NCBI GenBank assembly: GCA_024280895.1
Contig: JAJRPI010000086.1
Span: 1 to 64,000 of the forward strand
Length of the DNA: 64,000 bases
Source: Alphaproteobacteria bacterium
GTDB taxonomy: Bacteria; Pseudomonadota; Alphaproteobacteria; Rhizobiales; JAKIUO01
Direction: 5' to 3'
The translations under genes and the position numbers were made by a program. Of the stretch, positions 46,674 through 55,702 are shown piece after piece (within the stretch, counting starts at the first letter, position 1; every line of letters begins with the position of its first letter). The notes below the pieces were generated by a model, which was not told the origin of the DNA, ran no database searches, and worked only from the letters and a program-made list of their open reading frames with translations.

Positions 46674-47336
46674 TCAACTGGCAACCTTTGGGATCAGTGA
46701 ATAGCGCTGAGATACAAGTTCCCAAATTCGGTTGGCGAGTTCATCTGGCGGGACCTGACCGTCAAATACTACACAGCGATCAGGGTTACTTTTGGCAATA
46801 TCCAGAAATGTCTGACGCAAGCGGGTATGAAATTTCATGTCCATCGCTTCAAACCGGTCCGGGGCGCCTCCTGTGCTTTGCCTCTGACGGGCTTGTGCGC
46901 GGCCGATGCCTATTTCGGGGGGAAGATCTATCAAGATGGTCAGGTCAGGTGTGGTATCGCCAACTACTGTGCGCTCCAGCGCGCGGATGAGTGACGCTGG
47001 CAGATTGCCCCCAGCACCCTGATAGGCCATGGTCGAATCCATAAAGCGATCACATATCACCCAACTACCCTTTTTGAGGGTGGGCCTGATGACGCTTTCA
47101 AGATGATCGTCTCTGGCGATAGAAAATAACAGCGCTTCGGCAAAGGGGCCAAATTTAGCGACACGACCTTCGAGTAGCAATTTTCGAATTGATTCTGCCT
47201 TTATGGAGCCACCGGGTTCTCTGGTCATGACCACTTTTTTGCCAAGGCGTTGCAGCGAACTGGATAACAGACGTACCTGTGTCGACTTGCCCGCGCCCTC
47301 GCCGCCTTCAAATGTGATAAATTTTCCTGTGCTCAT
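46674..47336 (-). CDS. tmk: thymidylate kinase
   Basis: A protein of 220 aa that phosphorylates dTMP. The P-loop is FEGGEGAGKSTQVRLL, the substrate site includes TREPGGS and CDRFMDSTMAYQGAGG, and a lid region follows. Its ATG is directly next to the stop codon of the upstream D,D-carboxypeptidase gene, so the two are likely coupled. Confidence 0.95.
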   Translation of the reverse strand: MSTGKFITFEGGEGAGKSTQVRLLSSSLQRLGKKVVMTREPGGSIKAESIRKLLLEGRVAKFGPFAEALLFSIARDDHLESVIRPTLKKGSWVICDRFMDSTMAYQGAGGNLPASLIRALERTVVGDTTPDLTILIDLPPEIGIGRAQARQRQSTGGAPDRFEAMDMKFHTRLRQTFLDIAKSNPDRCVVFDGQVPPDELANRIWELVSQRYSLIPKVAS

Positions 47337-48521
47337 TTAGAATAGCCAGCCAAATGTCTGAAATAATAATGTATCGATACCGCGCCAAAGGATTCCGGCT
47401 TGGTCTATATCTTCCGCCGCGTAAAGGGGGATTTTGTTGACCACGGACCCTTGTCCTTTCACTTCCAGAAAAGCAATTTTCTGGCCGGCTTTGACCGGAG
47501 CTTGTAACGGCCCCAGGTAGATAATTTTGGCTGGTATTTTTTTGGATGCCATATGGCGAGGCAACAGAGCATTGGCGCCTTTTTGTGCTTCCCCGACAAG
47601 AGAAACATAACTGCTTGAACCGCCAATGACGCGGGCATAACCCACCACCTCATCTGGGGCAAAAAGTTTATATTGCTTAAATCCGTTGAACCCCCATTCA
47701 AGCAGTTTTTGCGCTTCGGTACGCCGGTGGCTTTTTGATTTCAAACCATTCAGCACTGCAACGAGGCGGCGCCCGTTTTTGACTGCCGAAACCGTCAGCC
47801 CGTACCCGCTCTGCTTGGTAAATCCTGTCTTTAACCCATCAGCCCCATATTTACAAACCAGAGGGTTACGATTGAAAAACCGGAACCTGCGGTATTTGAA
47901 CTTCTTTTGCGAAAAATAATGGTAATATTCCGGATATTGCCGGATCAGATGCAACGACAGTTGGGCCAGTTCGCGAACGGTCATGAGTTGTTTGGGATGA
48001 GGAAGCCCTGTCGCATTGCCAAAAGTAGCTTGTTTAAGGCCTATTCTTCTTGCCTCTTGCGTCATCAAGGTGGCAAAAGCATCTTCGCTCCCCGCCAAAC
48101 CTTCAGCGGTTATGATGCAAGCATCATTGCCAGACTGAATGACAATGCCTTGCAACAGATCTGACACCAGGATCTGTTTGCCAAGGGGCGCGAACATGGC
48201 AGCGGTGCCAGAGGGCCCCCCACCTGTTCGCCAGGCATGTTCAGAAACACGGTAAGTATCTTCCAGCTTCAATCGGCCGCTTTTAAGCTCTTTGAATAAA
48301 AGCGCTGCGGTCATGAGCTTGCTCATGCTCGCCGGCGCCATTAGTTCGTCAGGTTTCTTTGCGTAGAGAACGGCTCCGGTATCAGCATCGATCAATATCG
48401 CGAAGGTCGCCTTGGTGGCGAATAAAGGTTTGGCGACAAGTGGCAAAATTATAGATAGTTTGAGGACAGCTGAAAACGTGATTACAGCTAAAAGTGCGAG
48501 GGCAATCTTTTTGGGGGTCAT
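47337..48521 (-). CDS. dacC: D-alanyl-D-alanine carboxypeptidase (PBP5/6 type)
   Basis: A protein of 394 aa. An N-terminal hydrophobic export signal (about residues 5-35) precedes the penicillin-binding domain with SMSK (active serine), SGN and KTG motifs (APASMSKLMTA, IQSGNDA, DGLKTGFT). A beta-rich C-terminal domain ends in an amphipathic stretch (LLFQTFGWLF) suited to membrane anchoring. It trims the terminal D-Ala of peptidoglycan stems. It lies between rlpA and tmk, all leftward. Confidence 0.92.
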   Translation of the reverse strand: MTPKKIALALLAVITFSAVLKLSIILPLVAKPLFATKATFAILIDADTGAVLYAKKPDELMAPASMSKLMTAALLFKELKSGRLKLEDTYRVSEHAWRTGGGPSGTAAMFAPLGKQILVSDLLQGIVIQSGNDACIITAEGLAGSEDAFATLMTQEARRIGLKQATFGNATGLPHPKQLMTVRELAQLSLHLIRQYPEYYHYFSQKKFKYRRFRFFNRNPLVCKYGADGLKTGFTKQSGYGLTVSAVKNGRRLVAVLNGLKSKSHRRTEAQKLLEWGFNGFKQYKLFAPDEVVGYARVIGGSSSYVSLVGEAQKGANALLPRHMASKKIPAKIIYLGPLQAPVKAGQKIAFLEVKGQGSVVNKIPLYAAEDIDQAGILWRGIDTLLFQTFGWLF

Positions 48522-48672
48522 GTGCTCGTTTGTCCAGAAACAGATGTTTTGTTTGATAGATGACTATTGTCAATGAACCATCCAGGGTCAACTATTGCGG
48601 CAAATAATTGGATAAATCAACTGTGGACGAAATGAGCTTTAGTACCTATAGGTCAGCAATTAATTCAAAACC

Positions 48673-49428
48673 TTATTGATTGCCGGTAAATTGCTCAAAA
48701 CCAAAAGCTTGTTCAGGGCCAAAATCGCGCCCCAAACTGAATTGATTGTGAGTACTCTTTACACGTTGATGTTCGATCGTATCATGGCGCCGACCAATGG
48801 TTGAGAGACGTCCATAGCGCTGTTTGTTAGCCAATATCCGTTTCTCGAACCGGTCATCTCCATTCATGGGAGCTCGGCCGATATATTTGACCCGTACGCG
48901 TGCTGTGCCGTTTTTCTTGAAGCCCAAAATGAGAGCCGCCTTGCGAGACAAATCAATGAGTCGGTTGTGTCGATAAGGCCCACGGTCGTTGACGCGCACA
49001 ATCACGGTGCGCTGGTTAGCAAGGTTTGTGACTTCAACCAGCGTTGGCAAGGGCAGTGTTGGATGAGCCGCTGTCAGCGCATCCATATCAAACACTTCAC
49101 CGTTGGCGGTTTTGCGGCCATGGAACAAGTCACCATACCAGGACGCCATGCCGACGCGATCATAGCGTGTGTCGACGCGCGGGCGATACCATTTATTGGC
49201 GATCTTATAAGGTCTGCCAACCTTGTAATGGCCACCACCTTTGGGCACGCTCTGACCGTAATTGACCACTTTTTTGCTTAGGTTTAATCGATTGTTTTTC
49301 TTGCCGTTGGGACTGACGCAGGCGCTGACCAACAAGCAAACCGCGAGGGCAACCAGTGTTTTTGGAGTGATCAGCGAAGCGAGGCTGTGTGTGAGCTGTT
49401 TTGGAGCTTGAAGGTCACGCATTGTCAT
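48673..49428 (-). CDS. rlpA: septal ring lytic transglycosylase RlpA, lipoprotein without SPOR domain
   Basis: A protein of 251 aa with a lipoprotein signal (lipobox LVSAC near residue 36). A double-psi beta-barrel follows: GMASWYGDLFHGRKTANGE, then VIVRVNDRGPYRHNRLIDLS with the catalytic aspartate. The C-terminal 75 residues are polar and show no SPOR domain, unlike the E. coli protein. RlpA cleaves naked glycan strands at the septum. An ATG two codons later is also possible. Confidence 0.9.
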   Translation of the reverse strand: MTMRDLQAPKQLTHSLASLITPKTLVALAVCLLVSACVSPNGKKNNRLNLSKKVVNYGQSVPKGGGHYKVGRPYKIANKWYRPRVDTRYDRVGMASWYGDLFHGRKTANGEVFDMDALTAAHPTLPLPTLVEVTNLANQRTVIVRVNDRGPYRHNRLIDLSRKAALILGFKKNGTARVRVKYIGRAPMNGDDRFEKRILANKQRYGRLSTIGRRHDTIEHQRVKSTHNQFSLGRDFGPEQAFGFEQFTGNQ

Positions 49429-49801
49429 ATATCAGCCTTGGGTCAGATTGTTTCTTGCACTGTTTCATTCGTGTTTCATTGTCCCAAACCTTTATGGCTA
49501 GGCAATAATCAGATCGGCCCTTTGGCAATTTCTGGGGTATGGGCAAATTTGATCATTTACGGCGCGCCCTAACAAAAGCTTAACAAGATGCACTGCTATG
49601 TATTAGTGCCAGCTAATTTGGAGAAATTGGGGAGGAATTATGCTCATGAAAGGGCTATATTCGTGATCAGCAATGAAAATGGAATAATTTTTGTTTGTAA
49701 CAGCCATCAAATGCAAACTGGTGATTGATTATTGCGGACTTTACCTATATTCATCGCCAAGTCTTATGCGCCTGAAGCGAATAGCTTTGGCTTAAAGACA
49801 A
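49429..49801. other. 373-base gap between rlpA and tRNA-Ser
   Basis: AT-rich, with no protein gene that I can support. It should carry the leftward rlpA promoter and the rightward tRNA promoter; TATATT near 49745 with TTGATT 15 bases before it is the best tRNA candidate, but the spacing is short. An eight-codon frame (49640-49666) follows a strong Shine-Dalgarno (GGGGAGGAATT) but leads into nothing recognisable. Confidence 0.4.
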
Positions 49802-49891
49802 GGAGAGGTGGCCGAGCGGTTGAAGGCACCGGTCTTGAAAACCGGCAAGTGTGCAAGCATTTCGTGGGTTCGAATCCCACCCTCTCCGCCA
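49802..49891 (+). tRNA. tRNA-Ser (anticodon UGA)
   Basis: A 90-base gene including an encoded CCA. The acceptor arms GGAGAGG (49802-49808) and CCTCTCC (49881-49887) pair perfectly. The anticodon stem CCGGT/ACCGG encloses the loop CTTGAAA, with anticodon TGA at 49836-49838. The long variable arm is typical of serine tRNAs, and GGTTCGAATCC forms the T arm. Confidence 0.97.
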
Positions 49892-49937
49892 TTTTCCATA
49901 TCTCACGGCTATTCTTCGCTACGCTCAGGCCTGCGTT

Positions 49938-49970
49938 GGCGCGGCCTTTTCGGCCGTCGCCCGGTCGGGC
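49938..49970. repeat. GC-rich palindromic block after tRNA-Ser
   Basis: Two adjacent hairpins: GGCC-centred arms around TTTTC (49938-49961) and GCCC-GGTC-GGGC (49959-49970). The block from about 49915 to 49990 is much richer in G+C than its surroundings and starts 25 bases after the tRNA. It resembles extragenic palindromic (REP-like) sequence and may also end the tRNA transcript. No second copy is apparent in this window. Confidence 0.45.
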
Positions 49971-50053
49971 TCTGTTCGAGTGCTTCCAATTCAATTAAAT
50001 TTTTGAAATCACAGCTGTGAATTTTTGCATGGCTGCGTTTTTGGGCGGGGCCA

Positions 50054-50329
50054 TTAATGGTTGTTTTGATCGTTTTGGCGGTTTTGGCGCGCTTGTTCCA
50101 GCTTCTTGCCCCTGCCATTCCATTTGAGGGTTATATTGCGGCGCCAGCGGCGCACAGATGGCAGGTCATGGGAGAGAACCAGCAAACCTAGGGGGATCAT
50201 CCAAAAACCCAGAATCGGTAAAAATCCCAATATTCCGCCGATCACCAAAAGAACACCGATGCTCATGCGGGCGATTTGTGATTTTGGTAATTTGAACTCC
50301 TTGCTGCCAATGCGGATTTTGGGGCTCAT
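50054..50329 (-). CDS. small membrane protein, PGPGW-like
   Basis: A protein of 91 aa with one or two membrane helices (MSIGVLLVIGGILGFLPILG and FWMIPLGLLVLSHDLP) followed by a basic tail (VRRWRR, Arg/Asn/Gln-rich end). The loop between the helices resembles the PGPGW family of putative membrane proteins, whose function is unknown. The ATG at 50329 follows AAGAAGGA; an ATG at 50338 is the alternative. Confidence 0.7.
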   Translation of the reverse strand: MSPKIRIGSKEFKLPKSQIARMSIGVLLVIGGILGFLPILGFWMIPLGLLVLSHDLPSVRRWRRNITLKWNGRGKKLEQARQNRQNDQNNH

Positions 50330-50464
50330 AGGGTCCATCCTTCTTCATCAATTTTCACGATATAATTCTCGCATCATAGACCTGAATATGGTCTTTAACA
50401 GGAAAACTATTGGATAGACCGATTTGCACTGACCATTCGTTGTTAAAGTCAGGGAGACAAGCTT

Positions 50465-51613
50465 TTGAAAACCCCCACTAAACTATGCCATTTGGGTCGC
50501 CATGAAAAACATCAGGGTGGATTCGTTAATCCCCCCGCCTATCGCGGTTCAACCATGCTGTTTTCATCACTCAAGGAACTCCATAATCCACCGCTTGGAT
50601 ATGGCTATGGTCGCGGTGGATCACCGGCGCAAGATGCTTTGTCTGAACTCATGTGTGAGCTTGAACAAGGCAGCTATTGCAAGCTCACATCTTGTGGGTT
50701 ATTGGCGATTACTGGCACCCTTTTATCTCTCGTGAAAGCGGGCGATCATATTCTTGTGCCAGATTGCGTGTTTTATCCCACACGCCATTTTTGTGATCTG
50801 ACCTTGTCGGCGCTGGGCATCGAAATTACCTATTATGACCCCCTTATTGGCGCGGGGATTGGCGCACTCATTCGCCCGGAGACAAGCGTGATTTATACCG
50901 AGTCACCCGGATCTGATACGTTCGATATTCAAGATATTCCAGCGATTGCTGCCGAGGCAAAAAAGCATGATATTTTCTTGGTGATGGATAATACCTGGGC
51001 GACGCCGCTATATTACAAACCCCTGACGCAAGGTGTGGATGTGTCCATACATTCGGCGACTAAATATATCACCGGTCATTCCGACGCGCTGCTGGGTATA
51101 ATCGTTGCCAATGAGCGGGCCGCCAAAAAACTAAAGCGCGCGCAAGGGGCCCTTGGTCTATGCCCAGGATCAGAAGAAGTGTTTTCAGCTCTCAAAGGTT
51201 TGCGGACCTTAGAACTTCGTTTGAAGCAGCATCAAGAAACCGCATTGCAACTGGCGACATGGCTGGAAACGCGTCCTGAGATACAAGAGGTCTTGCACCC
51301 TGCACTGCCATCATTTGCCGGGCATAAGCTTTGGAAAAGGGATTTTACCGGGTCTTCAGGATTGTTTTCAATTATCCTCAAGCCTTGTTCAGATGAGGCG
51401 CTGGCAGCCATGGTGGATCATCTCGAGCTGTTTGGTATTGGCTGGTCGTGGGGAGGCTATGAAAGCCTGATCGTGCTGTTAAATGCCAAGGGTGCTCGAA
51501 CAGCCACCAACTGGCAGCCAAATGGGCCATTTCTTCGCATTCATGCGGGGCTGGAAGATGTTGAGGATTTGAAAGATGACCTCACTGAAGGGTTTGCCAG
51601 ACTTAATGCCTGA
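50465..51613 (+). CDS. metC: cystathionine beta-lyase / Cys-Met metabolism PLP enzyme
   Basis: A protein of 382 aa starting at TTG, with AGGGAG eight bases upstream. The PLP lysine is in HSATKYITGHSD. YGYGRGGSPAQDALSE, VMDNTWATPLYYKPL and the C-terminal GIGWSWGGYESL match cystathionine beta-lyases, which release homocysteine from cystathionine for methionine synthesis. Related enzymes (gamma-synthase, gamma-lyase) cannot be fully excluded by eye, but the Trp-rich C-terminal motif favours MetC. Confidence 0.88.
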   Translation: MKTPTKLCHLGRHEKHQGGFVNPPAYRGSTMLFSSLKELHNPPLGYGYGRGGSPAQDALSELMCELEQGSYCKLTSCGLLAITGTLLSLVKAGDHILVPDCVFYPTRHFCDLTLSALGIEITYYDPLIGAGIGALIRPETSVIYTESPGSDTFDIQDIPAIAAEAKKHDIFLVMDNTWATPLYYKPLTQGVDVSIHSATKYITGHSDALLGIIVANERAAKKLKRAQGALGLCPGSEEVFSALKGLRTLELRLKQHQETALQLATWLETRPEIQEVLHPALPSFAGHKLWKRDFTGSSGLFSIILKPCSDEALAAMVDHLELFGIGWSWGGYESLIVLLNAKGARTATNWQPNGPFLRIHAGLEDVEDLKDDLTEGFARLNA

Positions 51614-51859
51614 CTACCAACGATATTCAATTTTGTCGCCATAGATGTCGTCGTCATCATCGCCGTTACTCTCGCGCTCGAAAGGCGCTGGGCCTGAGCG
51701 GATCGGGAGAAAGATCAAAATTAACAGGAACGGGGGGAAAAATATGCAGATGATCCCCCATAGGAGCCAGGTACGGTTCTTTTTATGAGCAAGCGCCGTG
51801 GCTACTGTTGCGCTAAGCAGGGAAGCGATCAGAAAAATAGTGAAAATGGCTAGTGTCAT
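51614..51859 (-). CDS. small two-helix membrane protein with acidic tail
   Basis: A protein of 81 aa: an N-terminal hydrophobic helix (LAIFTIFLIASLLSATVATA), a short basic loop (HKKNR), a second helix (LLWGIICIFFPPFLLILIFL) and a tail with five consecutive aspartates. No family is recognised. It directly abuts the end of metC (convergent). The start ATG at 51859 has no convincing ribosome-binding site. Confidence 0.55.
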   Translation of the reverse strand: MTLAIFTIFLIASLLSATVATALAHKKNRTWLLWGIICIFFPPFLLILIFLPIRSGPAPFERESNGDDDDDIYGDKIEYRW

Positions 51860-51920
51860 ATCGTTTGACCGGGGCCTTGTTTAGCTTGTTGGACTGTGAG
51901 TTATATAGCTGGGTGTTATT

Positions 51921-52769
51921 CTAGCTAAAATCAAGACCAAAGTCGAAAACTGGTGCGGAATGGGTGAGCGCCCCCACCGAGATGAGATCGACGCCCGTTT
52001 GGGCAATTCTTTTTACTGTTTGCAAATTGACCCCGCCTGACGCCTCCGTAATCGCGCGGCCATCGACGAGCGCCACGGCTTTTTCTAGTTGAGCTGGTTT
52101 CATATTGTCGAATAGCACGGCATCAACTTTGTAGTTCATGACGGTTTTCAGCTGGGCCAATGTATCGACTTCTATTTCAATGGCCACCATGTGACTGGCC
52201 AGTTTATTGACCTGCTCCAAAACCTGTTTGATGCCGCCAGCGCTGGCAATGTGATTGTCTTTGATAAGCACTGCCTGATCAAGCCCATAGCGGTGGTTTT
52301 GGCCACCACCAGCACGCACGGCATATTTTTGAAAAGCGCGCAGGCCAGGCAAGGTTTTGCGCGTACAGCATATGGCGGCATTTGTGCCTTTGGTTTGTTG
52401 GACAAATTTTTGGGTCAAGCTGGCGACACCGCTTAGATGGCATAGATAGTTAAGCGCCACTCGTTCTGCGGCAAGGATGGCGCGGCTATTGCCATTTATG
52501 GTGAGCACCACATCTCCCGCTTTCACATTGTCGCTATCGCTCATCGTTTGGGTAAGATTAATCGAGGGATCCAGCATTTTAAAAGCGGCCACAGCCAATG
52601 GCAGGCCGGCAATCGTGCCTGTTTGTCTGGCCGTAATGCTTCCAGACATGGTTTCATTGGCGCCAAGCACGGCATTGCCGGTAATATCGCCTGCCAGTCC
52701 AAGATCTTCTTGCAGAGCCGTCTCAATGGCTTTTTTCACGAGATGATTGGGAAATGTTGCTTCAATCAT
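51921..52769 (-). CDS. nadC: nicotinate-nucleotide pyrophosphorylase (carboxylating)
   Basis: A protein of 282 aa that converts quinolinate and PRPP to nicotinate mononucleotide. ALQEDLGLAGDIT, ERVALNYLCHLSGVAS, CTRKTLPGLRAFQKYAV, GGGQNHRYGLDQAVLIKDNH and EASGGVNL are the family blocks, with the substrate arginines and histidines in place. The ATG at 52769 overlaps the nadB stop (ATGA); the frame is open upstream inside nadB. Confidence 0.96.
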   Translation of the reverse strand: MIEATFPNHLVKKAIETALQEDLGLAGDITGNAVLGANETMSGSITARQTGTIAGLPLAVAAFKMLDPSINLTQTMSDSDNVKAGDVVLTINGNSRAILAAERVALNYLCHLSGVASLTQKFVQQTKGTNAAICCTRKTLPGLRAFQKYAVRAGGGQNHRYGLDQAVLIKDNHIASAGGIKQVLEQVNKLASHMVAIEIEVDTLAQLKTVMNYKVDAVLFDNMKPAQLEKAVALVDGRAITEASGGVNLQTVKRIAQTGVDLISVGALTHSAPVFDFGLDFS

Positions 52770-54361
52770 TGCATCGAGCCTCTGTTTGGTTTTAAAAAAT
52801 CGCGCGCAGCCTGTTCGGCCTGCTCTAAAGAAATATAGGTGCGGTGCGCCCACTCTTTACGAGGGTGATCAAAGTCCGTGCGGTAATGACCGCCGCGGCT
52901 TTCTTCGCGCATCAATGCGCTGATGGTAATGATCCGAGCCGTCGTCAACATATTTGACAAGGTTAGGTGATTTCGATGTTTAGTGGCCATTTGTGTGAGG
53001 CGCGCCAGAGCATGTTTTAGCCCTTGAGCGTTGCGTTCAATCGCAACATAATGATCCATCAATTCACGCATTTCCTTGATGTCTTTACGGTGGGTATTGC
53101 TGAGGATGACCTTTGCTCGATCTATTTCCTCTATCTGGTCTTTTTTGTTTCGTTTGGAGGCAGTGGAAAAGACGGTATTTTGGGAAAGGTCTTCAGCAAC
53201 ACGGGCGGCAAAAACGACCGCTTCCAGGAGCGAGTTTGAAGCCAGCCTGTTGGCGCCATGGGCTCCGCTAGAGGCAACTTCTCCACATGCCCACAGGCCA
53301 TTGAGTGTTGTTCGTCCAAAGGCATCTGTGTGGATACCGCCCATATGGAAATGAGCGGCTGGTGCAACCGGTATGGGCTCTGTAACGGGATCTATGCCAG
53401 CGTCGCGGCATTTCTTATAGACCGAGGGAAACAGCGTTTCAAAATCAGCACCGATGGCATCGCGGCAATCCAGAAACGCCCCTCGCCCGTCCCTGTTTTC
53501 GCGAAAGACTGCTCGCGCCACAATATCCCTTGGTGCCAGTTCCGCGTCCGTATTCAGGTTTGCCATGAACCGCGTACCGTTCTTGTTGATGAGCGTTGCA
53601 CCATCCCCGCGCAGGGCTTCTGTAGCGAGGGGCGCTGGATCTGTATCGGCATTGATGGCAGTTGGGTGAAATTGCACAAATTCAGTGTCAGCCAGGTAAG
53701 CCCCAGCTTTGGCGGCCATCGCAAGGGCTTCCCCGTTAGCCTGTTTGGGGTTGGTTGTGATCTTGTAAAGAGCGCCAATGCCACCCGCTGCCAGGACCAC
53801 ATTACGCGAGCGCAGAAAAAGATGTTGTCCTTTGCCGGTCCAGCAATGAACGCCGGTAATCGCATTGTTCTTAGTCGCTAGTTTCTTAGCGGTATATCCT
53901 TCAATCACCTGGATGTTTGATTTTGCGCGTACAGCAGATATCAGCGCTTTCATGATGGCCCAGCCAGCTTTGTCGCCTTTTACACGGACAACACGGCGCG
54001 CGCTATGGGCAGCTTCTTGCGACAACAGCAGATCGCCTTCCAGATTGCGATCAAAGGGCGTGCCGTATGAGAGAAGATCTTCGACCCTTGAAGCGGCCTG
54101 GCTGGTCAAAATATGAGCGATATGCGCGTTGACAATGCCGGCTCCCGCCGCGATGGTGTCCATCGCATGAGCGAAAGCGGTGTCACCCTTCTCGATGGCC
54201 GCCGCAATACCGCCCTGCGCCCAGCTACTTGAGGCACCCTTGCCAAGGGGGGCCGAGGTCACAATAGTCACAGGGGTCGGAGACAGCTTAAGGGCTACAA
54301 ATAGCCCAGCAAGCCCCGCCCCGACGATGACAATTTCATTCTGTTGCCAGTCTGAACTCAC
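52766..54361 (-). CDS. nadB: L-aspartate oxidase
   Basis: A protein of 531 aa that oxidises aspartate to iminoaspartate. The FAD-binding N-terminus is IVIVGAGLAGLFVAL, followed by SSWAQGGIAAAI, HFHMGGIHTDAFGRT and GANRLASNSLLEAVVFAARV. The C-terminal helical domain holds LTTARIITISALMREESRGG. It starts with GTG at 54361, 14 bases after nadA, with GAGAGG upstream. The order nadA-nadB-nadC on the reverse strand forms one operon. Confidence 0.95.
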   Translation of the reverse strand: MSSDWQQNEIVIVGAGLAGLFVALKLSPTPVTIVTSAPLGKGASSSWAQGGIAAAIEKGDTAFAHAMDTIAAGAGIVNAHIAHILTSQAASRVEDLLSYGTPFDRNLEGDLLLSQEAAHSARRVVRVKGDKAGWAIMKALISAVRAKSNIQVIEGYTAKKLATKNNAITGVHCWTGKGQHLFLRSRNVVLAAGGIGALYKITTNPKQANGEALAMAAKAGAYLADTEFVQFHPTAINADTDPAPLATEALRGDGATLINKNGTRFMANLNTDAELAPRDIVARAVFRENRDGRGAFLDCRDAIGADFETLFPSVYKKCRDAGIDPVTEPIPVAPAAHFHMGGIHTDAFGRTTLNGLWACGEVASSGAHGANRLASNSLLEAVVFAARVAEDLSQNTVFSTASKRNKKDQIEEIDRAKVILSNTHRKDIKEMRELMDHYVAIERNAQGLKHALARLTQMATKHRNHLTLSNMLTTARIITISALMREESRGGHYRTDFDHPRKEWAHRTYISLEQAEQAARDFLKPNRGSMQ

Positions 54362-54374
54362 CGATTACTGCCTC

Positions 54375-55469
54375 TCAATTGTTGAGATTGATCATGCGTT
54401 CAATCGGCTTGCGAGCTGCTGCTGCTATTTCGGGGTCAACACAGACCTCGTCCTTAAGCTCGAGAAGCGCGTCCAGAATAGTTGGCAAGGTAATGCGTTT
54501 CATATGCGGACAAAGATTGCAGGGCCGAATGAACTGCACATCGGGATTTTCTACGGCGACATTATCGCTCATGGAACACTCCGTCACCAGCATGACTTTT
54601 TCGGGCTGATTGTCTTGGACCCAACTAATCATACCTGCAGTTGATCCTGAAAAATCAGCTTCTTCCAGAACATCCGGGGGACATTCGGGATGGGCAATGA
54701 TTTTCATATCTGGTTCGGCGTTACGGAACGAGCGCATCTGTGGACCAGAAAAGCGTTCATGCACTTCACAATGTCCCGCCCAGGTCAGAACTTCGACATC
54801 CGTCTGCTTGGCGACATTTTGTGCCAGAAACTCGTCTGGGATCAACAAGACCTTGGAACTGTTATGCTCGTTGGCCATGGTTTCAACGACCTGCACGGCA
54901 TTGGCTGACGTACAAGTAATATCGCATTGTGCTTTCACATCAGCTGAGGTGTTGATGTAAGTGACAATGGGCACACCTGGGTGTTTCTCCCTCAGATGTT
55001 TGACATCTTGCGCGGTAATGCTGTCAGCCAGCGAACATCCTGCACGCTGATCTGGTATCAGCACCATTTTGCTCGGATTGAGAATTTTTGAGGTTTCGGC
55101 CATGAAATGGACACCTGCCTGAATAATCACATCGGCGTCAGATTTGGCAGCTTCACGCGCCAAAGCCAGACTGTCACCTGCAAAATCAGCGACACCATGA
55201 AAGATTTCCGGGGTCATATAGTTGTGCGCCAGCAATACCGCATTGCGCTGTATCTTAAGCTCGTTAATGGCTTTGATATAGGGGGCATGGACACGCCATT
55301 CCTGCGGCGTGATGACCTTTTTGAGCTTTTCATACAGTTCTGCCATTTCCGCTTCAAGCGCAGGCGTAAATTCGAGAGATGGCTTTGGCAGTGGTGCCGG
55401 TTTGGCGCTAGCACAGCTATTTGCACTGGTATCAGTTTTTGGTGTTTCAAGACTATTCATATAGGCCAT
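54375..55469 (-). CDS. nadA: quinolinate synthase
   Basis: A [4Fe-4S] enzyme of 364 aa that condenses iminoaspartate with dihydroxyacetone phosphate. Candidate cluster cysteines are in [20 protein letters not shown] and [22 protein letters not shown] and [17 protein letters not shown] are family blocks. The first 35 residues are Ser/Pro/Ala-rich and not conserved, so a later start is possible. It is the first gene of nadABC, downstream of an operator-like inverted repeat. Confidence 0.95.
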   Translation of the reverse strand: MAYMNSLETPKTDTSANSCASAKPAPLPKPSLEFTPALEAEMAELYEKLKKVITPQEWRVHAPYIKAINELKIQRNAVLLAHNYMTPEIFHGVADFAGDSLALAREAAKSDADVIIQAGVHFMAETSKILNPSKMVLIPDQRAGCSLADSITAQDVKHLREKHPGVPIVTYINTSADVKAQCDITCTSANAVQVVETMANEHNSSKVLLIPDEFLAQNVAKQTDVEVLTWAGHCEVHERFSGPQMRSFRNAEPDMKIIAHPECPPDVLEEADFSGSTAGMISWVQDNQPEKVMLVTECSMSDNVAVENPDVQFIRPCNLCPHMKRITLPTILDALLELKDEVCVDPEIAAAARKPIERMINLNN

Positions 55470-55542
55470 GTTACATCACCCCTCAATTAAAACGCGTTCA
55501 AGCGCGACAACAGTTTGGCGCTTTTTGACTGCACTTACGGTA

Positions 55543-55559
55543 ATGCTCAATGTGAGCAT
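55543..55559. promoter_or_regulatory. candidate NadQ operator upstream of nadABC
   Basis: ATGCTCA-ATG-TGAGCAT is a perfect 7-bp inverted repeat with a 3-base centre. It is located 74 bases before the nadA start, in the 233-base gap between nadA and the regulator gene. Size and symmetry suit a dimeric winged-helix repressor. As the regulator encoded just upstream belongs to the NUDIX-type NAD regulators, this is its most likely site. Confidence 0.65.
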
Positions 55560-55702
55560 AAATAAGGCCTTAAAATAACCGGTGCGAAAACCGGTCAATT
55601 TTGATCATCATTACTCTTAATCGGCGTCTATAGCAATAGTTCCGCTCAAGACGAGTATAAGATAGGCACTGTTGGGTCCAATTTCAAGTTGTGGCTTGAT
55701 CT

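Noticed and set aside
49640-49666. Eight-codon frame with a strong Shine-Dalgarno, a possible leader peptide
   Set aside because: No downstream protein gene on that strand that it could control before the tRNA, and no attenuator structure; kept only as a note in the gap entry.
49764-49994. Reverse-strand reading frame of 76 codons across the tRNA gene
   Set aside because: It reads the complement of tRNA-Ser and gives the well-known spurious peptide containing GFEPTK; the tRNA fully explains the region.
49732-50020. Forward reading frames of 70-88 codons across the tRNA gene
   Set aside because: They run through the tRNA and the GC-rich block, with no ribosome-binding site or recognisable product.
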